This document shows positions 45,067-57,202 of a DNA stretch of 64,000 nucleotides, piece by piece. The DNA comes from Setoptus koraiensis (lineage: Eukaryota; Arthropoda): assembly GCA_048013815.1 (NCBI GenBank), contig CM106585.1, positions 13,206,001 to 13,270,000 on the forward strand, read 5' to 3'. The first letter of the stretch is position 1. Every line of letters starts with the position of its first letter. Made by a program: the position numbers and the translations under genes. The notes below the pieces were generated by a model, which did no database searches, was not told the origin of the DNA, and saw only the letters and a program-made list of their open reading frames with translations.

Positions 45067-48000
45067 GGCCAATTTCATTAGCCGAGCTCGAATGGCGAAC
45101 CAGACACAATTGCGAGCCAGCGTTCGACTGTCCATTGTTAATTAATGACCGCCACTTTACAACTTTGACCCAACTTTGACACTTGCGTGGCCGCCGCTGC
45201 CGGCTGCCCTCTCTCTCTCTCTCTTTCTCGTTGAGATTGTCGGGATGCCGAGCTCGCCGGGCCGGCATATCATATGACCGCTGCTGAGCAGACATCGGGC
45301 ACCGGGATATCGTATGCGCATGATGCGATTGGCTATCGGGCGAGCCCGCAACCAACGCAATATCTGCATGTCGCGCACACGCCGTCAGGGTGCCAATGGC
45401 CACCGATGGGCGCCGATGCACAGATCATTTATCATGAATCGATAGGCAAGCTCGATAGGCACCGCCAAGTTGGCTGTGCGAGCTCGCCATAAGCCGGCGC
45501 AACTGTTGGCATAATCCGAGCCGGATAAACGTTGCACAGTTGTAAATAACCAATGCTAACAACTAACAATAACAGCGATGCATTTATCCGTCGGTTCGCT
45601 CTCGTAATTCGCTTGGTTGTTGGATTGAGCGGCGACACGCACATGGGGAATCATCCGCGATTGCGAGCATCAATCACTGAACTGAAACGGCAATAGCAAA
45701 TGAAATCGCTCGCTGAATTCGCCAACTGGAATCGCCGACTGAGATTGCCGGCTGAGATCGCCGGCTGAAATGGCCGCCGATCGCAACATTGTGATGCGCG
45801 CGATCAAAAGCTGGTGGGCGTCGACAGGGTTCATCGGCATATTTGTTTGTCTCTAGTGGCGTCCATTATTTTAGATATATTGTGGCATTGTCTCGGCGTA
45901 ACGAGCCTTTCGGAGGCTTTTGGGCTTTTCATGGGAGCTCCGTATCGGGCTTCGTTGCGAGCACTTCGGCCGCAGCTTCGAAATGCACAGCGCACAACCA
46001 AGTGCGGCCCATTTACAAGTTCACAGTTGCAAAATGAGCACACACAATTACTATGGTAGCTCAATTAATATATCAATACTATCGGTCATTATCGGCCGCA
46101 CTCAAACTGACCGCACTGGCACACATAATGGCGCACACACTGTGCGCTACACACATGTCATGTAATGGCACAAGCGAGCCTCACCTGTGCCCATGAACAA
46201 TGAACAGCTCACCTGTTGGCGCCGACAATAATGAGTGACCGATAATTATCCAGTGGTCAGTTGTTGGCGGCTACCAGCCAGCACTGTGCTAGCTAGTGTA
46301 TGTATCTATGAGTATATCTATGCAAGTATTATGCGCTGTCCATAAGGCGCTTACGTAATCGCTTACATAATCACACTTTCTTCTAGCATAATAGTGCAAT
46401 AACCTAAATGAGAATTGTTTTGTCTCTCTCTCTCTCCCTTCATCCCAACTCTGTTATCGCACACACGCTCTGGCACCTCAACGCACTCACGAACGTGTCC
46501 ACGAACCCCCGCCAATGACGCCAAAATAAAACGCGATAATAATTAAAAATCAAAAATAACACAAAACACACAGGTGAGTGATGTCAGGTTGCGATAGTCG
46601 ATGGTCGACGGTCGACAGTTGATGAAATAGTTGAGTCGACGGAACAGTTGATGGCCAACGCGATGGTCGATGGCCAACGGAATGGCCAAAGTGTGTCGAC
46701 TCCGAGAAGCGCTGTGTGAAAAGTAGCGCGAGATAAGTCGACGGGCGAGAGCTTTCAGCCAGGCGAGTTCAACACTCTCGCCGACCGAACACATTCGATT
46801 CGAATCGAAACGAAACGAACCGATTCGCAGCGATTCGAATCGATTCGAATGAGCGCCCATTCCAACAGGTAGATCACTCATGGCTTTGTCGCCATGGCAA
46901 CGGCTCGCGCACCCGACTATTTTTGTATTCAAATTCGCCTTCACTGGCCATGTTACCCGCTGGCTGCTGCTTGCCCGTTATGCTGGCCAACATGACGTAA
47001 CGTGTTATGTAATGCCACGCAACGCGACGTAACACTAAGCAATGTGACGTAACACTAAGCAATGTGACGTAATGCTGAGCAACGTAAAGTAAGCCAATGT
47101 AACCTACACTGACAATTGTGAATGTGACGTAATGTTGCCTAGTGAAATGTTATGCAACAACGCGCGCTTGACCAACTGGCAAATTACAATTGGCAAATTA
47201 CAACTACCAAATTACAGCCACTTCATTTGGCTACCGATCACTAACACTGGCCGCTGATCGCATGCACACTATTCATACGGTATGAATATTCACACAACGC
47301 ACATCAATGCCAATGGCACCACCATTGGCAGCAGCACATCAATCAATGCGTACTTGTCACCTGTCACGCGTTACCTGTTGCCCGTTACCTGTTATGACGC
47401 ACAATGCGACAACGTGCAACGAGAGCAACACCAACTGTGACACCCGCAACAATAACTGCAAAGCTGTTGTGTTGTGTGTGTCGCCCATTAATGGCCATAG
47501 CGGGCGCACGAGTCACAATGGGAGCACAACAACACGAGCGACAACAACACGAGCGACAACACTGTCAAAGTGAGTCAACACACAGTGTCAGACAGTGTTG
47601 GCTGTCACTGTCGGACAAAGCGGGCAACAGGTGAACGACAACAGCTGTTGTGTGTCAGTCGCTGTTGTTTGTCTGTACGTTGCATAATATGAAATAGTAT
47701 GAAATGATATGCAATGATATGCAACATGTTGCCATATCATCGATATTATGAGCTGCATATTTGCGTATTAATACACTTGTGTTAATATATTAATTATACA
47801 GCTCATAATGACAGCCGATCGATACAAACAAACAGATCGATACAAACAAACAGATCGATTGGCGTGCTGATGCGATCGATCTGTTCGCCTGTTTGGCTCT
47901 ATTTGGCCATGCCGACCTCCACCGACCCTTGCCCGTTATGGCCAGTGTGCGAGGGCCGTTACGTAACCCGTTACATACTCGTTACACTTTGCTGCTAATA

Positions 48001-48390
48001 ACTGTTTGTTGCTAGTACAAAAGTATCGGTAGCATACACGATATTGGTATTGGCGTCCACTGCCATCTACCAACCATCAGCTAATAGCCACACTATCAGC
48101 TGACTGCCATACTATCAGCTGACTGCCAAACACTGCTTACGTAACAGGACGTATTGTAATGCGCACACGCGTTGTTTGGCCAGCGACGGTCAGCGACCAA
48201 AAGCAGCAACTAATGGCAGTGACTGAAATAAAAGCGGCCAGTAAAAGAGACGCGACAAAAGCAAACTCTCGATAAGTTGCCATTTTCCTATGTCGCCGCT
48301 AATGATTGGCCGCCAACAATTGCATAATTGTGAGCGTTTTATGGCCAATCATTGAGGGCCAAACATTGACATAATAGATGTGTTGTGATA

Positions 48391-48416
48391 ACAAGTGTTA
48401 CGTAAGTAACACTTGT
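48391..48416. repeat. Hairpin with TTACGTAA at its apex
   Basis: ACAAGTGTTAC, loop GTAA, GTAACACTTGT. The left arm and loop contain the TTACGTAA word. Confidence 0.9.
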
Positions 48417-48984
48417 CATTATGCGCTTGTTGTCATTATGCACTCGTTGTCATTATGCGCCCGTCATATTATGTTGTCATGTTCTGAAGAGTCCATGCAA
48501 TTCCCGCACAAACTATGCAAACTATGCAAACTGTGCAGACTGTGCAGACTGTGCAAACGGTCTGGCCAAATCTGGCGCTCGCTGGTGCCCGTGCACTGGC
48601 GTCAGGCTTGCCATGACCCGGCTAGAACCCAAAATCGGCACACGCGAGCCCAAGTGCGCAACGACACCGATAATGATTATCGGATAATCAATCATGATAA
48701 TTAATTATTTATGGCGATCATTTTAACTGATCCATCGGCCACAAGCAAGCGTCGCGGCATCATTAGCGACACACGTCTGAATATGGGCCCATGCCAATTG
48801 CTGCAGCGACGCCCACCATTTGTTGTCGGCGACGATGGCCAGCTATAAATAAGTTGTTATTTGATACAAACAAGTCCATAAATAGCGATATTTGTGTCGC
48901 ACAATTTCTGCGCGATCGCTCGTCGTCAATTTGAGTGTCCGCTAGCAATCGTATTTCGTGTGTTTGCTCGAGGCTCGATTCATA

Positions 48985-49038
48985 CGAGTTGAGGGGGCCC
49001 CACAGCGAACAGCTTGCGCTGTGGGGCCCCTCAACTCG
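48985..49038. repeat. Long hairpin, about 22-bp arms, one bulge
   Basis: The left arm is 48985-49007 and the right arm 49017-49038. They are complementary throughout except for one extra G in the left arm's G-run; the loop is 9 nt. It is GC-rich and should be very stable as RNA. Confidence 0.9.
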
Positions 49039-49066
49039 CTCAAAAGTGGCGCGAATCGCCGCAACG

Positions 49067-49099
49067 AGCACGTGATTGCACTTCAGGCAATCACGTGCT
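49067..49099. repeat. Hairpin, 13-bp arms, 7-nt loop
   Basis: AGCACGTGATTGC (49067-49079) and its exact reverse complement (49087-49099). It lies only 28 bp after the hairpin at 48985-49038. Confidence 0.92.
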
Positions 49100-51603
49100 T
49101 GTTGCAAATGGCGATTGGCTTGCGTAACTCGAGTTGCACCTACAAGCTGGCAGCTGAATCGGCAGCGTGCATTGGCCGCCAAACACTCGACCGAAGCCGG
49201 CCCGTCAGCCGGCCCGTGGCCGCCTTGTCGGCCAGCCCACTCGATATATCGCGATATATTATGGCCGATAACTGGCCGACGATATGGAGCCGCAATCAGC
49301 TTCATTGCGTAACCATTGAGCGCGTCACTCATCGTGTTTGTCAGCGATCGTTTGGACATTTGGTCAGCGTTGCCGTTGCCGTTACATAACCGTTGCACAC
49401 GGTTACGTAACAATAATGGTATACGTGCAGTGGGCCAATATCGATCGCCAGATCGTGATCGATATTGACGGGCATCGGTGGCAGTGACCGGCACTGGCTT
49501 TCGAGCAGTGATGCGTTGCGTAACAGTGCGCCGAGAACAAGTTCAACTGATCGAGTTGATCAAACGAGTCAGCGCCATTTATCCGTCGCCAGTGGATAAA
49601 TCGCTGGAAATTCGCCGAAAAATCGGTGCAAAATCGGTGCAAAATCTGCCGTTGTCATGACAACAACATGCGACCGTCGTAATTGATTTGGCGCGATCTA
49701 GCTCGGCCGTCTAAAGCATGTGGCCGCCATCGGCGCTGCGTATGCCATGTCGATCTGTTATGATCCGTCGTTCGCAGTTCTGTCCAGTGGCGGGCCGTGC
49801 GAGCTTATCGCGAAAGCAGGTGAATCGGGCACAAGCCGTCATACAAATGTCGAGCCGTCGAACGAAAATCGCGTCGAGCGCAACGGGTCACAGCTGGCCC
49901 GGCTCGACGGGCCTTTCGAAGCCGGTCCAAGGCTCGTTTGGGCCGATTTTGGGCTGATTTCGGGCTGATTCTGGGCTGATTTGGGCCGATTTGGGCCGAT
50001 TTGGGCCGATTTTGGGCCGACTAAGGCCGACTCACAGCTGATTTGTTTGGCCCGTCTAGCCCAACTGATTGGCCGATATTGATTAATGGCGCGATATCGG
50101 CGCTGCGATAATTTGTGGGCGCCAGCTGACTGTGCCAGCACAACAACCACCACGATTGCGCAACAACCCCGTGTCAGCTGGCAACTTGCGAGTCACCGTT
50201 ATGACGTAATGAAGTTACGTAACGGTACAACGTTGTAACGCGTTGCTTTGCGCACGGTTGTGGCGAGCGCATTTTACATAACAGCCTGCATAACATAATC
50301 GTGCGTTACGTAATAGCTCACGATTGAATTAAAATGCTTGTTAAAACCAGATCGTTGCTGCAAAACGACGTTGCACTTCACTTTAGCTTCACTGACTTTT
50401 GGCATGAGTGTCGAGCTGCGCACAGTGTGGCGCAAAAACAACTCATCGGCTGTCAAATTGGCGCTGTTGGCAAATACGTCATGTACAAATAGTTGGACAA
50501 TTTGCTCGTCAATCTGTCAATTTTTCATCTGTCAATTTGCTCATTGGCCAGCGAAAGTTGTGAAAGTGACATTGTCGAGCCCGCGAGATGCCGCACACAA
50601 CGAGCGGTCACAATTTGCGCAATTTCACCAGCTATCAAGCCGTTATCTCTCGTTATGTCTCGTTGTGTTGGATATGAGTTGCGCTGGCATTGGCCGCCGG
50701 GGTCGCTCGTATCGGCGAGCCGGCGATGTGGCCGCGCACCAGGGACACTTGTCGAGTTTCGCTGTTTATCGGTTTTTTGTTTGTCGCTTGTCGCGCGCAC
50801 TGTCCGACAGCGACACTCCGATTTGACCAGTTCGACCAGTTAACCGATGTGCCAACAGCGGCGAGCATGTAATTGTGTCATTACGTAATGTTGTGCTCAA
50901 CTGGTAGCGGCCAAAGTGGCCACTGATGCTTGTGAGCTGGCCACTGGCTGGCGAGCAACCAGCGCAACGGCCAAAAAGCGCCAACTGACAATCAATCAGA
51001 TGAAATTATAAAATTGGTCGCACCGTTGATATCGCTCACCGTTGAACTGTCAAAACGGCGGCTCACAAAAATCATTGCTGACTGGCCAGCCATAATCGCG
51101 GCATAATCACTGCATAATCACGGCATAATCACACTAGCGCGGTACACTGACCGCGCTGACCGCTGTATATTTAGCTGGTGTCATTACGCCGCATGCATGA
51201 TAAATCATTCGCAAATGAGCGCGCAAAGACAAACAAGAAACAATCTATTTATTTGTGATGGTGGCCGCATCGCGACGCCGGCCGCTTGCTTTGCAACACT
51301 TGCCCGGCACTTGTCCTCATTGAGGCCGCACCGGCCATTTCGGTCGGTTCGGCCGTTTCGGGCAGCCCGCGAATGGCGGGCTCCAGCTGATCGCGGCGGC
51401 AATTCCAATTGCGCCAGCATGCGCTCGCTGAACTCGTCAATGTGTCTCGCTGTGTGTCACAAGTTGTGACTCACAACCATCGCCTCTCGACAGCAGCCGA
51501 CAGCATCGGCAACAGCGAGCTCACCTGTCGGGCCGCTCGCGGCGAGCGGCCCGCGCCACTTGAGCGGTCTCGAATGGACAGATTCGGCACTGGTGAGCGG
51601 TCA

Positions 51604-51718
51604 GCCCGATATTGAGGCCGCACTGGCCCGATATTGAAGCCGCGCCGGCCCGATATTGACGCAGCGCCGGCCCGATATTGAAGCCGCGCCGGCCCGATAT
51701 TGAAGCCGCGCCGGCCCG
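51604..51718. repeat. 22-bp minisatellite, about five copies
   Basis: Unit GCCCGATATTGAAGCCGCGC plus CG; the first copy reads GAGGCCGCACTG and one copy has GACGCAGCGC. Confidence 0.9.
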
Positions 51719-53871
51719 AAACGGTTGCCGCTTCGGAGAGCGAAGAAATAATTACGCAAATGATGATCGTGTTTGCCCATGTTGCCGCGCTGACATTCAG
51801 CCGCGACGCGGATGAGCCCCGGGCTAGCGAGGGCACCGGCCAAGCGACAGAGAGTGGCAAATTGCGCTGTGATGCAACAAACGGCAAACAAGTGGCCGGC
51901 CGGCACTAACAATGAGTGGTGTTGGTGGCTTAATTGTGTGCCATTATTATTGTTTAGCCACTATTGACAAATCAGTGCGTTTTAGCCGCTTTAGCTAATT
52001 ACACCAACCAGCGATGTCCGTGCCACCGAGCCGCTGTTGCTCAGAATGCACAGACTGCCGGATGAGCGGCCGGTTTGTGGCTCGGCTTGATACGGCCAAA
52101 CAAGCGGCTACGAACGGCCAAACAAACGGGCAAACAAACGGCCACAAACGGCCACATCAACAGGTTGCTCTTGTTGTTTTCTGGTCCAGTTTTGTCTCGC
52201 CACAATGACGCCATTGAGCCGGTGGCCACTGATTGATGGAATGCCCGCAATGATGATGATCGATCGGCCGGCCAGCTTGCCAGAGCGATCGTTATAGCGG
52301 CGGCGGCGCCAGTTGAGCCTCCAATTAGCCAGCAGCAGGTAGTAGAGGGGCTTTTGTGTCATTTGTCCGTCATTAACATGTCTAATGGGCCTATTTGTTG
52401 TTTGTTGTTGCTGAACTTTCTCTCTGTGGCCTACCCGATGTGTTGCTCGTTTGTTTATGCTTGTTTGCTTACGTTTGCTTGCTTGTTTACGTTTGCTTGC
52501 TTGTTTATGTTTGCTTGTTTGTCTGCGCTGCACTTGACGGCCCGAGACGTCGAGCGCATGTGATGCAATCAAACGAAAAGCTGCACTCATTAGCTAATTG
52601 ATTGATGCAATGATTGCATCCGACTTGACGGCTTCCAGCCAAGGCCCGGCTGCCCGCAAGTGTGAGCCGGCTGCCCGAAAGTGTGAGCCGGCTGCCCGTG
52701 AGCGCAAGCCGGCTGCCAGCCAAGAGCCAGCAAAGTGGCCATTTGTGGCCATCGCAGCTCGCTCACTTCCTGTTGGCCGGGCGATTGTCTTTGTTCGTTG
52801 GCGCGCTCGCATTTGTTACTTATTAACGGGCCATACTGATGGTGTCATTATCGTTATTGCATGTCTATTAGATTATGTCTGCCGAGCCGGCTATCGTGTG
52901 ATTTATCGCCGCTCGCGTGATTTTGTTCATTTGTTGTTCAACAATGGCGCATCAACGGCGTCAATGGCGTCCGCGCCGGCATGCCTACTGTCCGCCGGTG
53001 CAACCGCTCGTAATCCCGACGGCGCAATCTGCCGTCCCGATGCACTCGAACCAATACGCCAGCCAGAATTGCGTTAGTCAAATTAGTCAAATTATTAGCT
53101 ATATTACTAATATAATATTAGTCAGTTTCATGAGCCCCGCTCATGAGAGCTCGCCGGCCGGCTGGCAAATCTTTGTCTAGTCGATCTTTGGCTAGTCGAT
53201 CTTTGCCTATTCGATCTTTGCCTGTGCGATCTTTGCCCGGTTGATCTTTGCGTAGGCGTCGCATTCATCCTGGTTAGGGTGGCGAAGGCGCATTCTTGCA
53301 ATACATTCTTGTCTGCTTTATAAACAATTATTTTTCTGTCTTGGCGATCGCGCGTTTGCTCATTATGAGCGACCAAGTGATTATTTTAAATCAATATGGA
53401 GCAGCAAGTTGGCGTTAGTTCAAACAATCTCTCATACGAGGCTCACTAATTTATATTTATATTATTGTATATATTTATTAGCTGGCATTCTGCCCAGATT
53501 ATCACTACTTATCTTATCTTAGCTAGTGAGAGTAGCGCCCTGTTGAGAGATTAAATGATGCCACCCCATACATTGTTCGCGTCGGCAGTTATCACAATCC
53601 TTTCACAGGCCAAAATGGATGTCGATGATTTGTTGTGGCGCCACACTAGCGCGTAGACTAACTGCTCTAAATTATCTAGCCTCTATATCGTGCGACCTAT
53701 TCAAATTAATAAATTTAATAACAACATCAACAGGTTGTTAGTTATTAATTAGCGTATCTGACACTCCACTGACAGTCGCAGTCCATGCCAGGCTGACTTG
53801 AGTGAGTGGTGAGTAGTAGTACGGTTCGTGGGCCCGTCAAAAAGAAATCAAGTGACAGCGACAATAATTTG

Positions 53872-53872
<1 letters not shown>

Positions 53873-53906
<34 letters not shown>
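53873..53906. repeat. (CT)n microsatellite
   Basis: Uninterrupted CT run in the AT-rich part of the intron. Confidence 0.9.
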
Positions 53907-53908
<2 letters not shown>

Positions 53909-54819
53909 CATGAATTGCCTTGACATGGTTGGCTTTATTCAATGTCAGTGGCGGCGCTGATATTGTGCACAAGTACAATGGCTTTGTTTTATGTCTGGCT
54001 TTTATTCTTCAATAATGAGGATGCTCCTCGCATTGTTCTCATTTAATTAGTATGATCGCACCTTACCACCGATTGTGTTTAAGTGTCAGTGCCAAATAGA
54101 ATGTAGGTGGCAATTTGATGTTGCAAGCTGATAAAATACTCGTACTACAACAAACAACAACGCTCTGGCTACTAGCCTGCTGCTTCGTCGGTCATTGAAT
54201 TTGCATATTTTAGGCACCTTCAACAAATCAAGATCACTTCCTAATTTGATTTTTAGGGCTTGTAATTGGCAAAGGCCGCCCCATGGCTGTGGTTGTGCGA
54301 TAATGAACAACAATGTGTTCATTACTGCAATAACTTTCCACCTGACAGATCACCTCCAGGGACAACGACACAGCAGCAACAACAACAACAGCAACAACAA
54401 GTGTGTATGTCCAACTAGTTCATTAAATTGAATTTGCAAGCCAATCCATCTAATCATTTGATAATCATTATTATAATATCTGATGGTGATGATAACAAAG
54501 CGTATAGACAGACCTTGCTGATGTGGCCGCTTGTTATTGTTTGGCCTGCATACCACACTCCCCACGTACTCATAAATTACTGATATATACAAATGAATAT
54601 ACGTAATATGGGTAGGCATTGCAGTTGTGTAGTAATATCTGTGTGGTAGTGGCACCATTGACAGTGCGGGTCCGAGGTAGCAGGATGCTGACGATGATAA
54701 TAATAATAATAATAATGAAATATCTCTCACTCTCTCTTTCAATGTGTGTCCATGAAATATTAGTGGCCAATCCTTTTTCATTCACAACAATTCAATTTTT
54801 AGTAATCTAACCACAAGCT

Positions 54820-54823
54820 CTAG

Positions 54824-54857
<34 letters not shown>
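54820..54857. repeat. (GTT)n microsatellite
   Basis: About twelve GTT units. A similar run is at 60796-60828, preceded there by TAG repeats. Confidence 0.9.
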
Positions 54858-56968
54858 AAGTTAAACGAGCCTGCCACTCGGCTAGCTGGCCGTGCAACAG
54901 GTAGCCCTAAATGAGATGATAATATATAGCCTATGTACAGTCAAAGAAGGCAAATAAGCGAGCAAGAGTTAGATGAGATTACAGGTTCAACATCATTATT
55001 TGCTGGATATTACCTACTAGTAGTTCATTTAGTTGTGGCTCTGGCCACTTTCACTTTTTGCTTTTTATCATTTTTCTCTGCCTTCTCTCTCGCTCTGGCT
55101 CGCTCTTTATCCATCAATCTCTTTTCTACAAGAGAAGTCGAGTTGCAGCTATTTTCTTTTCTTCAGACCAATTTCAGGTTCATTCATAGATTGCGAGCCA
55201 AGAGAGAGCGAGAGGGATAGGAAAAAAGAGAGTGGAAGGCAGAGAGATTGAATCAAGTGTTAGCATTCATCACTCAAAATCTCAATCACATTTTCTTTAA
55301 TTCTTTCTCGATCCACAATGGTTGCTGCTTATCACGTTGTAGAGAATAAACTAGAATTTTCTAGATGATTGTCTGGACCGTTGGCGATCGTGGTCATGTG
55401 GTTGTTGTTGCAACCACCGCAACAACAACAACAGAAAGTTTGAGATACAGAAATAGTGATTGTATATTATCCAATGCTTTCCCTCGTCATCGCCACTCCT
55501 TATCTCTGTGGCCCGGCAGACAATTTGTTTAGTTGAGGTGACCAGTTGAGAAATTTGTTTTTCTCTTAGTTTGTTGGCATGTGGATTATTAGTCAGGCCA
55601 TTAGTCAGCGTTTGCTGGCGCCGCCACCAATTCATGAACAACAAACTCGTATTTTTCTTTTTCTTCTTTTTTAAACACATAAATAAATAAACGTTTGTAT
55701 TTGTTGTTGTTGTAGTTGTTTGAAGGCCAATTTGTGTGCTCGGCCACCAATGATCTATGTGTAACTCAACATACAAATGAACGAAATATCTATCTTGGCA
55801 GTTGCCAACAAATTGCTGGTGTCTTCTATCTATCCATCCACGTATAACCCATTGTGTGTATGACAATCGCACAACAGCAACAACAACGACAGCAACTACA
55901 ACAGTTAGCGGTATGTTTTTTCTTATTGTTGCTAAACTTGAATTGATTGGCCATTATTGCGACATGAACTAGATTAAGACCTTCCTCTCCTAATTGATTT
56001 ATCACTCTTTGTGTGATTTTGGCTTCTCTATCTAAACATATCTCTCTGCAAATGCTGTATCTGGACCTTTGTAGCCTGCAAGTGTTCAACAGTGTTGTTA
56101 TGCGATGTAACAGTTAGATAGCTGTTACTACATATATGGTTATTACGTGTTACCTATTCCTTGGCCAGTTGCCACTTTGATTCAATCCTCCAATTAATGC
56201 GTGTGTTCTCAGTGGGAAGCAATTGCTAACACGGTCGATCATGGCAAGTATCACACACACAAGGTGATTAAATAACAATTTATCAGTGGTATGATTAGAG
56301 CACCAAATGCAATTGGTTATTATTATTTTTAAATTATATTGGGATAGGCTATTAGTTAAATCGTATCACAGCAATGCAAATAATGATGATATGATATGCA
56401 GATTGTTGATTGCTTTGCCCGTGTTCACAACGTGCGCCACACACACAATGCAACATTGTTTTTCCTGTTGGGCCAGTTGCAATTTGGGTGAGAGCAGCAA
56501 CAGAAAGAAGAAAAAAACCGTTGATTAGACAACACTGTTGAGCAACGAGTGAGCCATGTGGCGCCTTGAGCATCCATTGTTGAGTGCGCGAAAATGGCCC
56601 ATTGTCTAGCCAGTTGAGCGTTTAAGTGAAAGCAGATTCGATTAACAAGTTTTTATAAACAAGCAACTGTTTGCGTCACAAGTGCGCCACCCTGCGTGCG
56701 ATACCGCAACCGCGCATGGATATAGCATAAGCGTGCATTATCAGACCGTAACTATAATTGTTAGAGGTACCCACTTTTATTATATTTTATCCACATTGTG
56801 GCCACATTGCATCATGCGTTGGCATTGAACTCCAAATATTATTCTGAACCATTGAACGAGCAATTGAATCTGATTGAATCTGAATTTACCGATACCATTG
56901 AACTAACAAAACTAACTCAATAACGTATGCACCACTTGCAACATCCGTCCTCAACCCCAAACTAACAG

Positions 56969-57202
56969 GATCACATTCAGGAGGTAATAGACAAATGGCA
57001 CTCTATCGACGACGAGATCTGGGCCAAAATAATTTGTATGGAACGAAACAGAAGAATAGCCAAGGCGTACGGGAGAAAGCATGTTCTGACAATAAACGGA
57101 TCTCATGATGATTATATAGATGGAACAATATTGGGCCTGAATTCGTTTGATAATCCAGATCGTGATGTCAAAACTAAACACATCAAACAATACATAGGCC
57201 AC
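56969..57202 (+). CDS. Second coding exon of the MH2-family gene
   Basis: 78 codons between acceptor ACTAACAG and donor CAC/GTAAGT, both phase 0. It reads DHIQEVIDKWHSIDDEIW, then AKIICMERNRRIAKAY, LTINGSHDDYIDG, and ends SFDNPDRDVKTKHIKQYIGH. I recall near-identical wording in the Expansion-like family (EIWAKVI..ERNRRVAKAYARAPVLTINGS), just before the MH2 domain. The good open frame, clean splice sites and matching phase with the exon at 25292 make a coding exon very likely. The family name is less sure than the exon call. Confidence 0.85.

Larger units (their letters stand above)
27693..50888. promoter_or_regulatory. Dense cluster of bZIP-type palindromes in the giant intron
   Basis: TTACGTAA starts at 27693, 32375, 32770, 39750, 40334, 41551, 42395, 44232, 46351, 47959, 48137, 48398, 49403, 50215, 50306 and 50881. 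TTGCGCAA starts at 28745, 29425, 31279, 32123, 32862, 35634, 36367, 38630, 40190, 41148, 44059, 50156 and 50615. Each 8-mer is expected less than once in this span with even base use. RTTACGTAAY is the known PAR/E4BP4 bZIP consensus and TTGCGCAA fits C/EBP. Variants TTGCGTAA and TTATGTAA are also common. Whether they bind anything is unknown; they may only reflect a general excess of palindromic words. Confidence 0.45.
25505..56968 (+). other. 31.5-kb intron of the MH2-family gene, no convincing gene inside
   Basis: The donor GTGAGT at 25505 and acceptor ACTAACAG ending at 56968 bracket DNA with no recognisable coding exon on either strand. The many 60-250 codon frames are GC-rich shadows or translations of minisatellites. 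Other introns in the window are 100-278 bp, so this one is exceptional. From about 25.7 to 53.3 kb it is GC-rich, full of short palindromes, hairpins and 9-22 bp tandem arrays. From about 53.4 kb it becomes AT-rich and ordinary. Extra exons or non-coding RNAs cannot be excluded without RNA data. Confidence 0.65.

Noticed and set aside
46560..46580. Recursive (ratchet) splice site CAG/GTGAGTG in the giant intron
   Set aside because: The upstream stretch is A-rich without a pyrimidine tract, so it lacks the acceptor half. Other CAG/GTGAG words, for example at 35481 and 39769, fail for the same reason.
48763..49494. 243-codon minus-strand frame
   Set aside because: Crosses two strong hairpins and has no family resemblance; an overlapping 143-codon frame is open on the other strand.
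27693..50888. Interpretation of the TTACGTAA copies as a dispersed transposon family
   Set aside because: Flanking sequence beyond one or two bases differs between copies, with no shared ends or target-site duplications seen.
51604..51718. Possible CRISPR-like array
   Set aside because: The 22-bp units are directly adjacent with no unique spacers, and the genome is eukaryotic; it is a minisatellite. The same applies to the arrays at 35005, 37902 and 44985.
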